Assembly (NCBI GenBank): GCA_019419585.1
Contig: DXZQ01000003.1
Span: 1 to 64,000 of the forward strand
Length of the DNA stretch: 64,000 nucleotides
Direction of reading: 5' to 3'
From: Collinsella sp.
GTDB lineage: Bacteria > Actinomycetota > Coriobacteriia > Coriobacteriales > Coriobacteriaceae
Shown here: positions 1 through 7,830 of the stretch, piece by piece
Layout of the letters: every line of letters begins with the position of its first letter
How positions within the stretch are numbered: position 1 is the stretch's first letter
The notes under the pieces: generated by a model
Database searches by the model: none
What the model was told of the DNA's origin: nothing
Seen by the model: only the letters and a program-made list of their open reading frames with translations
Position numbers and translations under genes: made by a program

Positions 1-99
1 TACCGCCTCGCGGTGACATCGTTTTTATGTCAAACTTGGTCTAACAGAGCCTTTTGTTTAGGCACCCGGGCTCGGGCGCATGCTATGAAGGGAGAGCGC

Positions 100-819
100 A
101 TGAAGAGCTTTATTGCCGAGGATTCGTTTTGGGAGCTATTTCCGCAGGCGGCTGTCGGTGTTGTGGTCGTAAAGGGCATGAAGCCCGCGGCTCAGATTCC
201 TCAAGAGGACGTTGATGCGATTGCCGCGTTGCTCGACCGCGCCAATATCGATGCGGAGCGTCATCTGACCAGCGACACTATCAGCGAGAACGCACCGGTC
301 AAGGCATGGCGCGAGGCCTATCGTCTGTTCAAGACCAAGAAAGGCGCGCACTGCTCGATCGAGAACTTGCTCAAACGCGTGCTCAAAGGCAAGCCGGTGG
401 GCCACATTACGCCCGCGGTGGATATTTACAATACGGTGTCGCTGACCTACGCGCTGCCCGTGGGAGGTGAGGATCTGCATGCGATCGAGGGAGACCTTCG
501 CTTGAAGGTGACCGACGGTGGCGATGCGTTCCTGCCACTTGGCGAGGAAACGGATGACCCGACGCTGCCCGGCGAGCTCGCCTACATCGATGATGCGGGC
601 GCCGTATGCCGCTGCTGGAACTGGCGCGATGGCGTTCGCACGGCGCTGTCCGACGATTCGGCCGATGCATTCCTGGCGATTGAGTGCGTGGAGCCCGAGC
701 GGATGGGGGATTGCCAGGCTACCGTTGATCGTCTCGCCGAGTTGCTCGAGCGCTATCTGGGAGCGACGGTTGTCGTTAAGACGCTTGTGACCCGCGACAA
801 TCCCTGCGTGGAACTGTAA
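100..819 (+). CDS. B3/B4 domain protein
   Basis: A 239-aa protein resembling free-standing B3/B4 proteins, the fold seen in the beta chain of phenylalanyl-tRNA synthetase. Family members are thought to bind or edit aminoacyl-tRNA, but the substrate here is unknown. The central stretch DIYNTVSLTYALPVGG and the later ELAYIDDAGAVCRCWNWR block are typical of the family. ATG at 100 is chosen because GAAGGGAGAG lies just upstream; the frame is open back to 13 without a good ribosome site. The gene stands alone, followed by a palindromic repeat. Function assignment rests on remembered family features. Confidence 0.75.
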   Translation: MKSFIAEDSFWELFPQAAVGVVVVKGMKPAAQIPQEDVDAIAALLDRANIDAERHLTSDTISENAPVKAWREAYRLFKTKKGAHCSIENLLKRVLKGKPVGHITPAVDIYNTVSLTYALPVGGEDLHAIEGDLRLKVTDGGDAFLPLGEETDDPTLPGELAYIDDAGAVCRCWNWRDGVRTALSDDSADAFLAIECVEPERMGDCQATVDRLAELLERYLGATVVVKTLVTRDNPCVEL

Positions 820-847
820 CGACGCCTGCGGATCATGTTCGCCGGTC

Positions 848-889
848 AAAACCACTACAAAGGTGCCTGTCCCCTTTGTGGTGGTTTTT
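848..889. repeat. Intergenic 40-bp palindrome, family 1 copy 1
   Basis: Imperfect inverted repeat with arms AAAACCACtACAAAGG and CCTTTGTGGTGGTTTT around a 9-base loop TGCCTGTCC. One arm base differs from the other four copies (2427, 2834, 13653, 14361). It lies between the B3/B4 and MarR genes and may also end transcription, since it runs into T5. Confidence 0.9.
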
Positions 890-992
890 ATGTTGATGGG
901 TTAACAAATGGGATATTTGGGTATGGGTGTTGCCTCGTGCGGCTAAGATGTTTACCCGTTAGCATCATGTAAGCGAAAGGCGGTCGTCTCCC

Positions 993-1442
993 ATGCAGCA
1001 GAACGACGAGACACGTTTCGAGGACTTTGTCGGACTGATCAGCGGGCTCTACAAGGAGATCCAGCGCATTAAGACATCCGAGGGCGCAAGGCTGGGCCTC
1101 AAGGGCTCCGACGTTATGTGCCTGTACTATCTTGAGCGCAGCAAGGACGGCCTGACTGGCGCTGACCTGGCTCGCATGGCAGGTGTGACCCGTGCCGCCG
1201 TCTCGCGCACGCTCGCGCATCTGGAGGAGGGCGGCTACGTCGAGGTCGACGACTCGGGTGATGCGGCCGTTAAGTATCGTGCCCCGGTGCGCCTGACCGC
1301 TCTGGGCGGCGAGAGCATGAGCGAGGCGGACCGCATCATTCGCGAGGTGCTCGACACCACCGGTAAGGCTATGGGTGTGGAGCAGCGCGAGCAGATGTAT
1401 GCGTCGCTGCGTACGATTCTCAACACCCTGCGTGAGATCTAA
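993..1442 (+). CDS. MarR-family transcriptional regulator
   Basis: A 149-aa winged-helix repressor-type protein. Residues about 30-105 carry the MarR fold, including the recognition helix region GADLARMAGVTRAAVSRTL and the wing DSGDAAVKYRAPVRLTALG. MarR proteins act as dimers and usually respond to small phenolic or lipid-like ligands; the ligand cannot be read from the sequence. ATG at 993 is the first good start. The next gene, 119 bases downstream on the same strand, encodes a DegV fatty-acid-binding protein, so a role in lipid sensing is possible but speculative. Confidence 0.85.
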   Translation: MQQNDETRFEDFVGLISGLYKEIQRIKTSEGARLGLKGSDVMCLYYLERSKDGLTGADLARMAGVTRAAVSRTLAHLEEGGYVEVDDSGDAAVKYRAPVRLTALGGESMSEADRIIREVLDTTGKAMGVEQREQMYASLRTILNTLREI

Positions 1443-1561
1443 GGCCGCCAAGGCATTTGCTTCCCATTAAAAACTGCATCGTCCCGTTTGAGCGCGTACG
1501 CCGTGCCGGGGCATTGCTGTCAAAATTCCCTGCGCGAGACCTGCGCAAGAAAGGATTCGCT

Positions 1562-2416
1562 ATGTCCGTCCGCATTATTACCGATTCCGCCAGCGATATG
1601 TCGCCGGCGGAGCACCCCGCTCTGCGCGTTCTGCCGCTGTCCGTCACCTTTGGCACCGATGTGTATATGGATGGCGTCGACATCGATCACCAGCGCTTTT
1701 ACGAGATGCTCGTGGAGCGAGATGAGCTGCCCAAGACCGGTCAGGTCAACCCGTACGCCTTTTCGCAGGCGATTGCCGAAGCACGTGAGGCCGGCGACGA
1801 GGCGGTGATTATTACCGTGGGTGCCAAACTTTCGGGGACCAATCAGAGCGCCCGTACCGCACTTGCCGAGGCGCCGGGCGGCGACGTGTATGTGGTTGAT
1901 AGCAATAACGTTACCCTGGGTGAGCGCGTGCTGGTCGAGTATGCCCTGCGCCTAGTGGACGAGGGCCAGGGCGCGGCCCAGATCGCGGCGGCTGTCGAGG
2001 CCGTCCGTGACCGCGTGGTGGTTATTGGTCTGCTCGAGACGCTGGAGTACCTGGTGCGCGGCGGTCGCCTGTCTGCTGCTGCCGGTGCCGTGGGTACGCT
2101 GCTCAACGTAAAGCCTGTTGTGGCTGCCGAGGACGGTCTGATCGTGCAGCTGGGCAAGGCGCGCGGTTCCAAGAACGGACGTAACCTGCTCAACCAGAAG
2201 GTCGAAAAGGCAGGCGGCATCGACTTTTCCATGCCGCTGGCGCTCGGCTATACGGGCCTTTCGGATGCGGTGCTCAAGAAGTATATCGAGGACAGCGCGG
2301 CACTGTGGGCTGGCCACACCGAGGGCGAACTGCCCGTTCACACCATCGGCGCCACCATCGGCACCCATGTAGGCCCCGGCGCCGTAGCCGTAGCCTTCTT
2401 CCAGCCCGTTAACTAG
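1562..2416 (+). CDS. DegV family fatty-acid-binding protein
   Basis: A 284-aa DegV/FakB-type protein. Such proteins bind a fatty acid and present it to a FakA kinase for entry into phospholipid synthesis. The N-terminus RIITDSASDMSP, the TSQPNP-like segment PKTGQVNPYAF, the SGTNQSA loop and the basic segment GRLSAAAGAVGTLLNVKPVV follow the family pattern, and length is typical. The start at 1562 follows AAGAAAGGATT; the open frame upstream is not likely coding. No fakA gene is in the window. Confidence 0.88.
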   Translation: MSVRIITDSASDMSPAEHPALRVLPLSVTFGTDVYMDGVDIDHQRFYEMLVERDELPKTGQVNPYAFSQAIAEAREAGDEAVIITVGAKLSGTNQSARTALAEAPGGDVYVVDSNNVTLGERVLVEYALRLVDEGQGAAQIAAAVEAVRDRVVVIGLLETLEYLVRGGRLSAAAGAVGTLLNVKPVVAAEDGLIVQLGKARGSKNGRNLLNQKVEKAGGIDFSMPLALGYTGLSDAVLKKYIEDSAALWAGHTEGELPVHTIGATIGTHVGPGAVAVAFFQPVN

Positions 2417-2426
2417 TCCGCCTGCC

Positions 2427-2466
2427 AAAACCACCACAAAGGGGACAGGCACCTTTGTGGTGGTTT
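2427..2466. repeat. Intergenic 40-bp palindrome, family 1 copy 2 (reverse orientation)
   Basis: Same arms as the copy at 848, but the loop reads GGACAGGCA, the reverse complement, so this copy is inverted. It sits 10 bases after the degV stop and 29 bases before the MGMT start, and pairs with the copy at 2834 to bracket the MGMT gene. Confidence 0.92.
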
Positions 2467-2495
2467 ATGCTATTCCGGGTGGAAGGGAGCGAGCA

Positions 2496-2816
2496 ATGGC
2501 GTCTGAGGGCTTTTTTGAGCGGGTGTACGAGGTGGTCGAGCAGATTCCCGAGGGGATGGTCGCCACGTATGGTCAGGTGGCGCTGCTTGCTGGACGTCCA
2601 CGAAGTGCGCGGTATGTGGGGTATGCCCTGCATGGCAATCCACGCCCCGGCGAGATTCCCTGTCACCGCGTGGTGTTTGCCGATGGCCGCATATGCGATG
2701 GTTTTGCTTTTGGCGGTCCCGATGCTCAACGTGAGCTTTTGCTAGGGGAGGGTGTGGCGTTTAAGGACGACATGCACGTCGACTTGGCCGCCTGTCGCTG
2801 GCCTGCAGGGCTCTAG
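2496..2816 (+). CDS. MGMT-type DNA alkyl-repair protein (short form)
   Basis: A 106-aa protein consisting of the DNA-binding C-terminal domain of O6-alkylguanine-DNA alkyltransferases. The active-site motif PCHRVV is present with its cysteine, so methyl transfer is chemically possible; alkyltransferase-like proteins carry Trp there instead. The N-terminal half of classical Ogt/Ada is absent. ATG at 2496 is chosen because GGAAGGGAGCGA precedes it; an upstream GTG at 2457 lies inside the palindrome and is rejected. The gene is bracketed by inverted copies of the 40-bp repeat. Confidence 0.82.
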   Translation: MASEGFFERVYEVVEQIPEGMVATYGQVALLAGRPRSARYVGYALHGNPRPGEIPCHRVVFADGRICDGFAFGGPDAQRELLLGEGVAFKDDMHVDLAACRWPAGL

Positions 2817-2833
2817 CGGCTCTGCCGTGGCTT

Positions 2834-2873
2834 AAACCACCACAAAGGTGCCTATCCCCTTTGTGGTGGTTTT
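2834..2873. repeat. Intergenic 40-bp palindrome, family 1 copy 3
   Basis: Copy with loop TGCCTATCC (one loop difference) directly after the MGMT gene, inverted relative to the copy at 2427. Confidence 0.92.
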
Positions 2874-3055
2874 GGCAGGTTTACCGAGGTTAACTTATGG
2901 AGAAGGTATGGCGGCGCGGTTTGTCGCAGCAAAGTAAACCACGGTGAACTATATTGTTTTCAGCAACGGAGCAGGCAATAGGCGATGAAAAAGCCTGCCC
3001 TGTTGAGTTTGATTCGCATTCCTCCCCTCTGTGCGATTCAACGGTGTACTTCGGG

Positions 3056-3093
3056 AACAGGCCCGCTGGCAACTATCTGCCAGCGGGCCTGTT
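3056..3093. terminator. Strong hairpin downstream of trpS
   Basis: Perfect 16-bp arms (AACAGGCCCGCTGGCA and complement) around a short loop, 55 bases beyond the trpS stop on the minus strand. No U-tract follows on either strand, so it is a stable 3' hairpin or Rho-assisted end rather than a classical terminator. The 330 bases between 2817 and 3147 hold this hairpin, the repeat at 2834 and no convincing gene. Confidence 0.55.
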
Positions 3094-3147
3094 CCTGTTT
3101 CGGTGAGGATTCAGCCTCACCGTCTATGTTGTGCGAAGGCGCTTTGC

Positions 3148-4197
3148 CTAGTACACCATGCCCATGGCGTCCCGAACCTCGGCCAGGGTCTGCTCGGCGA
3201 TCTCGTTGGCGCGACGGTTGCCCTCGTGCAGGACGTCCTTCACATAGTCCAGATCGTTCTCATAGCGCTGGCGACGCTCGCGGATCGGCGCGAAGTACTC
3301 GTTGACGGCCTCGGTCACGTACTTCTTGAGCTGGCCAGAGCCGCCCATGCCAATCTCTTCGGCAATCTCGACCTCGGAACGACCGGTGCAGATGGTGGCC
3401 GTCGAAAGCAGGCCGGACACGCCGGGGCGGTTCTCGGGATCAAACGTGATCATGCGCTCGGAGTCGGTCTGGCTCTTCTTGATGCGCTTGGCCGTCTCCT
3501 CGGCGGTCATCGAGATGTTGATGGCGTTGCCGTAGCTCTTGCTCATCTTGCGACCGTCCAGGCCGGGCAGCAGCGGGGTCTCGGACAGCAGTGCGTCGAC
3601 CTCGGGGAACACCTTGCCGTAGCGGTTGTTAAAGCGGCGGGCGATGGTGCGGGTGAGTTCGATGTGCGGCAGCTGGTCGCGACCGACCGGCACCACGTTG
3701 CCCTTGCAGAACAGGATGTCGCAGGCCTGGTGCACCGGGTAGGTGAGCAGGAGGCCGGTAAGCTCGTGGCCCGATGCCTCCATCTCGGCCTTGACGGTGG
3801 GGTTGCGCGCCAGCTCGGCCTCGGACACCAGCGACAGGAACGGCAGCATGAGCTGGTTGGCGGCGGGCACGGCGGAGTGCGCGTAGATCATGGTCTTGTC
3901 GGGGTCGATACCGCAGGCAAGGTAGTCCATGACCATGTTGTACACGTTGTCCTGGATGTGCTCGGTGGTGTCGCGGTCGGTGATGACCTGGTAGTCGGCG
4001 ATGAGCACGTTGGTCTTGGCGCCCATGTTCTGCAGCTCAACGCGGCCCTTGAGGGTGCCAAAGTAGTGGCCCAGGTGCAGACGGCCGGTGGGGCGGTCAC
4101 CGGTAAGCATGGTGAACTTCTCGGGCGTCTTGGCCAGGCCCTCGCGAATGGCGTTGCTCTTTTGCAGCGCGACTTCGTAGCTGTTCTCGTTTGGCAT
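3148..4197 (-). CDS. trpS: Tryptophanyl-tRNA synthetase
   Basis: A 349-aa class I aminoacyl-tRNA synthetase that charges tRNA-Trp. The HIGH-type motif appears as GRLHLGHYFG near residue 38, and the KMSKS loop as GRKMSKS near residue 213. The GDRPTG and VPVGRDQLPHIELTR segments are typical of TrpRS. Length fits the bacterial family. ATG at 4197 is preceded by TAGGAGCAATC; longer upstream starts have no ribosome site. It is monocistronic, with the lipid-linked sugar transferase gene upstream on the same strand. Confidence 0.96.
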   Translation of the reverse strand: MPNENSYEVALQKSNAIREGLAKTPEKFTMLTGDRPTGRLHLGHYFGTLKGRVELQNMGAKTNVLIADYQVITDRDTTEHIQDNVYNMVMDYLACGIDPDKTMIYAHSAVPAANQLMLPFLSLVSEAELARNPTVKAEMEASGHELTGLLLTYPVHQACDILFCKGNVVPVGRDQLPHIELTRTIARRFNNRYGKVFPEVDALLSETPLLPGLDGRKMSKSYGNAINISMTAEETAKRIKKSQTDSERMITFDPENRPGVSGLLSTATICTGRSEVEIAEEIGMGGSGQLKKYVTEAVNEYFAPIRERRQRYENDLDYVKDVLHEGNRRANEIAEQTLAEVRDAMGMVY

Positions 4198-4335
4198 GAT
4201 TGCTCCTAACATATGTTCATGGGTCAAGATGATAACGCGTTTATTGGAGGGCCGGGAGGGGAGGCGGCTTGCGCGCTGGGTGCGGCCCGGCCGCGCTTGG
4301 TCAGCGGCGCCCGGGCACATCCTCGGCAGCTTACC

Positions 4336-5535
4336 CTAGAGCTTGTGGTGGCGCTCTTCCTTACGATCCTCTGCTGCCTGCTCCTCCTGCTTAAAAGCAG
4401 GGTCGTCGGGGGTTACCAGCTCGTCCTCGTGTGTGCGCTTGTTGTAATGGTGACGCAGCACGGGCTCAAACAGGTGCAGGTGCTTGGCGAAGGCCGCCGA
4501 GCCAATGGCGAGCACGGTAAAGATGAGCACGCGCATGGGGACCTCGACCTGATTGATGGCGGCGGCGCCGGCCGAAAGCAAAATGCACCAGGCGTAGATG
4601 AGCAGTACGGCCTGCTTTTGGTTGTAGCCCTCTTGAATGAGGCGGTGGTGGATGTGGCCCTTGTCGGCCTGCCCGATGCTAATGTGGGCGCGCTTACGGC
4701 GCACGATAGCGCTGAACGTATCGATGATGGGCACGCCGGCTACGATGAGCGGGATGATGAGCGAGGTAAGCGCGGCGGTGCGGCTCACGTTGAGCAGCGA
4801 GATGGAACCCAGCGCAAAGCCCAGAAGCAGCGACCCCGAGTCGCCCAAGAAGATGCTCGCGGGGTTGAAGTTATAGCGCAAGAAGGCGAGGCAAGAGCCA
4901 AAGAGCGCGATGGAGAGCGCGGCAGCGTCGATGCGGCCCGAGAGCGCGGCGACCGAAAACATCGTGAACGACGCGATGCCGCAGATGCCCGTGGCCAGAC
5001 CGTCGAGGCCGTCGATAAGGTTGATGATGTTGGTGAACGCCACAAGGTAGACAATGGTGATGGGGTAGGCGAGCCAGCCGAGCATGATCTCGCCAGGAGC
5101 AAACGGGTTGACGATGACGCCGATGCGCAGGCCGCCCACGCAGGCGATGAGTGCGGCGAGGGCCTGGCCGGCCAGCTTTTGCTTGGGCTTAAGCTGGTAG
5201 ACGTCGTCGATCACGCCGGTCGCAAAGATGACGGTAAAAGAAAGCGCAAGTATGGGGTAGCTGATGTGCAGACGGGGGTGGGGCACCAAAACGGGCGGCC
5301 AGCCCAGGTACCAGGTGCCTAGGATGTGAACAATGCAGGCGACGACGAGGCCCAAAAAGACCGCCGTGCCACCCATGCGCGGGATGGGCTTGGTGTTGAT
5401 GCGGCGCTTGGAAGGATAGTCGACGGCGTCGAGCTTGATTGCCAGGCGCTTGACCAGGGGCACCGTAAGGAAGGTCGTGATAAAAGCCGCGACCGCCACG
5501 CATAGGTACGGTATGAAGCTCGTGGAGGAAGCCAT
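4336..5535 (-). CDS. TagO/WecA-type undecaprenyl-phosphate sugar-1-phosphate transferase
   Basis: A polytopic membrane enzyme of the MraY/WecA/TagO superfamily (about 399 aa) that moves a sugar-1-phosphate, usually GlcNAc-1-P, onto undecaprenyl phosphate to start a wall glycan. Family motifs are visible: GVIDDVYQLKPKQKL (metal aspartates), NIINLIDGLDGLATG, SIFLGDSGSLLLGF and the histidine motif KGHIHHRL. About ten hydrophobic segments are present. A charged cytoplasmic tail, rich in Glu/Lys/His, ends the protein. The start is uncertain: ATG at 5535 is used here, GTG at 5583 is possible; neither has a clear ribosome site. It could initiate the teichoic-acid-like polymer decorated by the distal genes (inference). 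Confidence 0.9.
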   Translation of the reverse strand: MASSTSFIPYLCVAVAAFITTFLTVPLVKRLAIKLDAVDYPSKRRINTKPIPRMGGTAVFLGLVVACIVHILGTWYLGWPPVLVPHPRLHISYPILALSFTVIFATGVIDDVYQLKPKQKLAGQALAALIACVGGLRIGVIVNPFAPGEIMLGWLAYPITIVYLVAFTNIINLIDGLDGLATGICGIASFTMFSVAALSGRIDAAALSIALFGSCLAFLRYNFNPASIFLGDSGSLLLGFALGSISLLNVSRTAALTSLIIPLIVAGVPIIDTFSAIVRRKRAHISIGQADKGHIHHRLIQEGYNQKQAVLLIYAWCILLSAGAAAINQVEVPMRVLIFTVLAIGSAAFAKHLHLFEPVLRHHYNKRTHEDELVTPDDPAFKQEEQAAEDRKEERHHKL

Positions 5536-5740
5536 GAATCGATAAACCGCCAAGCGTCGAAGGAAAAGGTCAAAGGATGCCACGCCGCAAAGGGTATAGC
5601 TGATCCATGATACTCGACCAAGAAGGGTGTGAGGAATTGCACGGGGCGATAATCACGCGCTTACCAGATATTCGAGTGATAGTGGGGCTCTGCCTGGTGC
5701 CTTTTGGGAATCATGGCGGGATTTGCAATGGCGATTTTCG

Positions 5741-5916
5741 GCAAAAGAAAACCACCCCCCACGTTACGAAAATGAACCCACCTAAAACAGGTGGGTGCCC
5801 TCATCGACTGTTCCAGCGTCCTTAACAACGAAGGATACCTGTACTAGGTACGACTGTGTGGGCTCCCTAAATAAACGCGACGGTTCACCCAGTTGCTCCG
5901 CGGGGGGCGGAATACC
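5741..5916 (-). ncRNA. ssrS: Probable 6S RNA
   Basis: A rod-like RNA is predicted by eye on the minus strand. The 5' end CCGCCCCCCGCG (5899-5910) can pair over 12 positions with CGTGGGGGGTGG (5752-5763) as a closing stem. Inside are further partner segments: GTGAACC with GGTTCAT, a local hairpin with ACCCACCT/AGGTGGGT arms (5776-5797), and a terminal TCCTT/AAGGA hairpin. A T-rich run TTTTCTTTT follows the closing stem. Size near 175 bases, the closing stem, internal bubble and 3' hairpin match 6S RNA, which binds RNA polymerase. No covariance search was possible. The rest of the 5584-6062 gap shows no gene. Confidence 0.6.
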
Positions 5917-6062
5917 TACATCATAAAGCGGCACTTTGTGGATTCCAGTCTTGACATTACAAAAATCGTGTCGGACGATTACGGCGCCTTGGGCTCGAGC
6001 CGTCTGTGCGGTTGGCCCTTTTGCGTTTGAGCTGCTGAATCGTTGTTTTGGAGCATGTTTTT

Positions 6063-7001
6063 ATGCCGACGTCGTTGACCGAACTTTTTTCGCCCGCCTG
6101 CCATTTGTGTCCGCGCCGCTGCGGTGCGGCGCGCGATGAGGGCGCGCCCGGCGTATGCGGTGCTAACGACACGCTCAAGGTGGCCCGCGCCGCGCTTCAT
6201 ATGTGGGAGGAGCCGCCTATCTCGGGCGAGGCCGGTTCGGGCACGATCTTCTTTAGCGGCTGCTCGCTCAAATGCGTCTATTGTCAGAACCACGAGATCT
6301 CGACGGGCAATTTTGGGGTTGAGATTTCGCCTGAGCGCTTGGTCGAGATCATGTTGGAGCTGCAGGACCAGGGTGCCAACAATATTAACCTGGTGACGGC
6401 GACGCACTATGCGCACCTGCTGCCGGCTGCGATTAGCGCGGCACGGGCGCGCGGGCTGGCCATCCCAATCGTCTACAACACGAGCGGTTATGAGCGTGCG
6501 AGTGCCGTGTCGGCGCTCGGCGATCTGGTCGATGTGTGGCTTACCGACTTTAAATATGCCGATGCGGCGCTTGCGCAGTCGCTCTCTCACATTAAGGATT
6601 ACCCGCGTGTGGCCGTGTCGGGCCTGGCTCAGATGGCGCGCGAAATCGAGCGCCGCGGGGGAGAGCTGGTGGACGAGGACGGGCTCATGAAGCGCGGCAT
6701 GATCGTGCGCCATCTGGTACTGCCGGGACATGCAGACGATTCGTGTCGCGTGCTGGACCTGGTGTGGCAGACGGTGGGCGATGTGCCGATCTCGGTCATG
6801 AACCAGTACACGCCCAATGCGCTCATGCGCGAGCAGGGCGGCGACCTGGCGCGTGCTGTGACGCGCGAGGAATACGAGCAGGTGCTCGACCATGCCGATG
6901 ACCTTGGCTTTACGACGATGTTCTGGCAAGAGGGCGGCGCGGTAGACGAGAGCTTTACCCCGGCCTTCGACACCACCGGCGTCCTCACCAGCGCAAAGTA
7001 G
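6063..7001 (+). CDS. Radical SAM protein, PflX/pyruvate-formate-lyase-activase-like
   Basis: A 312-aa radical SAM enzyme. The cluster motif is CSLKCVYC near residue 72, and an additional N-terminal CHLCPRRCG set plus VCG are typical of the PflX (COG1313) subgroup. The NQYTPN segment near the C-terminus is also a family mark. Members resemble glycyl-radical-enzyme activases, but most have no proven substrate, and no glycyl radical enzyme lies nearby. ATG at 6063 is used; TTG at 6048 in frame is weaker. A possible promoter TTGACA sits at 5951. Confidence 0.83.
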   Translation: MPTSLTELFSPACHLCPRRCGAARDEGAPGVCGANDTLKVARAALHMWEEPPISGEAGSGTIFFSGCSLKCVYCQNHEISTGNFGVEISPERLVEIMLELQDQGANNINLVTATHYAHLLPAAISAARARGLAIPIVYNTSGYERASAVSALGDLVDVWLTDFKYADAALAQSLSHIKDYPRVAVSGLAQMAREIERRGGELVDEDGLMKRGMIVRHLVLPGHADDSCRVLDLVWQTVGDVPISVMNQYTPNALMREQGGDLARAVTREEYEQVLDHADDLGFTTMFWQEGGAVDESFTPAFDTTGVLTSAK

Positions 7002-7010
7002 CGCGTTCAC

Positions 7011-7047
7011 CGATGATTTTTCTGGGACGGGGATTAAAAAATCATCG
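7011..7047. repeat. Intergenic palindrome with AT-rich arms
   Basis: Perfect arms CGATGATTTTT and AAAAATCATCG enclose a G-rich loop CTGGGACGGGGATTA. It lies 10 bases after the radical SAM gene. The design (long arms, loop with GGGAC) matches the other intergenic palindromes. It may double as a terminator. Confidence 0.8.
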
Positions 7048-7110
7048 AGAGGATCTCTTGCTCGAAAGGTAGTCAAAATGGCCCGTCTCAAAAAGACTGG
7101 TTATTGGGCG

Positions 7111-7138
7111 TTGACAGTTGGCGAGCCGTAGGTAAAAT
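7111..7138 (+). promoter_or_regulatory. Promoter of tRNA-Ala
   Basis: TTGACA at 7111 and TAAAAT at 7133 with a 16-base spacer, 13 bases before the tRNA. Confidence 0.7.
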
Positions 7139-7151
7139 ATCGACTTGTCCT

Positions 7152-7224
7152 GGGGACGTAGCTCAGTTGGGAGAGCGCTGCCGTCGCATGGCAGAGGCCG
7201 AGGGTTCGACTCCCTTCGTCTCCA
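7152..7224 (+). tRNA. tRNA-Ala (CGC)
   Basis: Full cloverleaf: acceptor GGGGACG/CGTCTCC with the G3-U70 pair that marks alanine tRNAs, D-arm GCTC/GAGC, anticodon arm CTGCC/GGCAG with loop GTCGCAT (anticodon CGC), and T-arm with TTCGACT. CCA is not encoded. Confidence 0.95.
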
Positions 7225-7238
7225 CCCTTGGATTTGAT

Positions 7239-7270
7239 AAGCCGCTGACATTGTGTCGGCGGCTTTTTTT
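7239..7270 (+). terminator. Terminator after tRNA-Ala
   Basis: AAGCCGCTGAC / GTCGGCGGCTT hairpin followed by a T-run; it sits between the tRNA and the next ORF, whose start is at 7290. Confidence 0.8.
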
Positions 7271-7289
7271 AAAAAGAAAGGGCGGTACC

Positions 7290-7748
7290 ATGGCCGAGCT
7301 TGAGTCCCAACCATTGTCTGACGAGGAGCGCGCCGAGTTGGAAGAGCTCCGCGCCGAGAAGGCCCGCCGCGAGGCTCAGGAAGAGGCTCGTCGCGAGCGT
7401 GAGGAGCTGGCTGCCCTGCGTGCCGAGCGCGCAAAGGCCGAGGAGGCCGCCGCGAATGCCGCATCCGAGCGCAAGCCCATGCCCGCACCCAAGTCCGCCG
7501 CCGCGAAGCCTGCGCCTGCCGCACCCAAACCTCAACCTAAAAAGGTGGCTCATCCCAAGCCCGCCGAGCCCAAGCCGAGTCGTGACGAGATGACCTTTGC
7601 CCAGCGCATGGTCACCTCCAAGGAGCCTACGGGTGAGAATGAGATCCCCGGCATGGCTCCGGCTCAAAAAATCATCATTGTGCTCGCCCTCATCGCGTTT
7701 ATCGTCTTTATGGTCTACACGATCACCGGCAGCATGGGCCTGCACTAA
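7290..7748 (+). CDS. Coiled-coil, single-span membrane protein of unknown function
   Basis: A 152-aa protein not assigned to a named family. Residues 8-60 are Glu/Arg/Ala-rich and predicted coiled coil; residues 60-105 are a Lys/Pro/Ala-rich linker; a conserved-looking patch MTFAQRMVTSKEPTGENEIPG precedes one C-terminal hydrophobic helix (about 128-147). This is the layout of a tail-anchored cytoplasmic protein. ATG at 7290 follows AAAGGGCGG. It precedes pncB by 82 bases and may be cotranscribed. Confidence 0.7.
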   Translation: MAELESQPLSDEERAELEELRAEKARREAQEEARREREELAALRAERAKAEEAAANAASERKPMPAPKSAAAKPAPAAPKPQPKKVAHPKPAEPKPSRDEMTFAQRMVTSKEPTGENEIPGMAPAQKIIIVLALIAFIVFMVYTITGSMGLH

Positions 7749-7830
7749 CCTGTTCGCGCCGGGCTCCATGCCCGCACGTCCGCCTCGTCCAACCCTCAAA
7801 TTCTGTACCACGCATCCGAAAGGTCGCCCC

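Noticed and set aside
5607..5825. 72-codon ORF upstream of the TagO gene
   Set aside because: Overlaps the predicted 6S RNA on the other strand and lacks a ribosome site or recognisable features.
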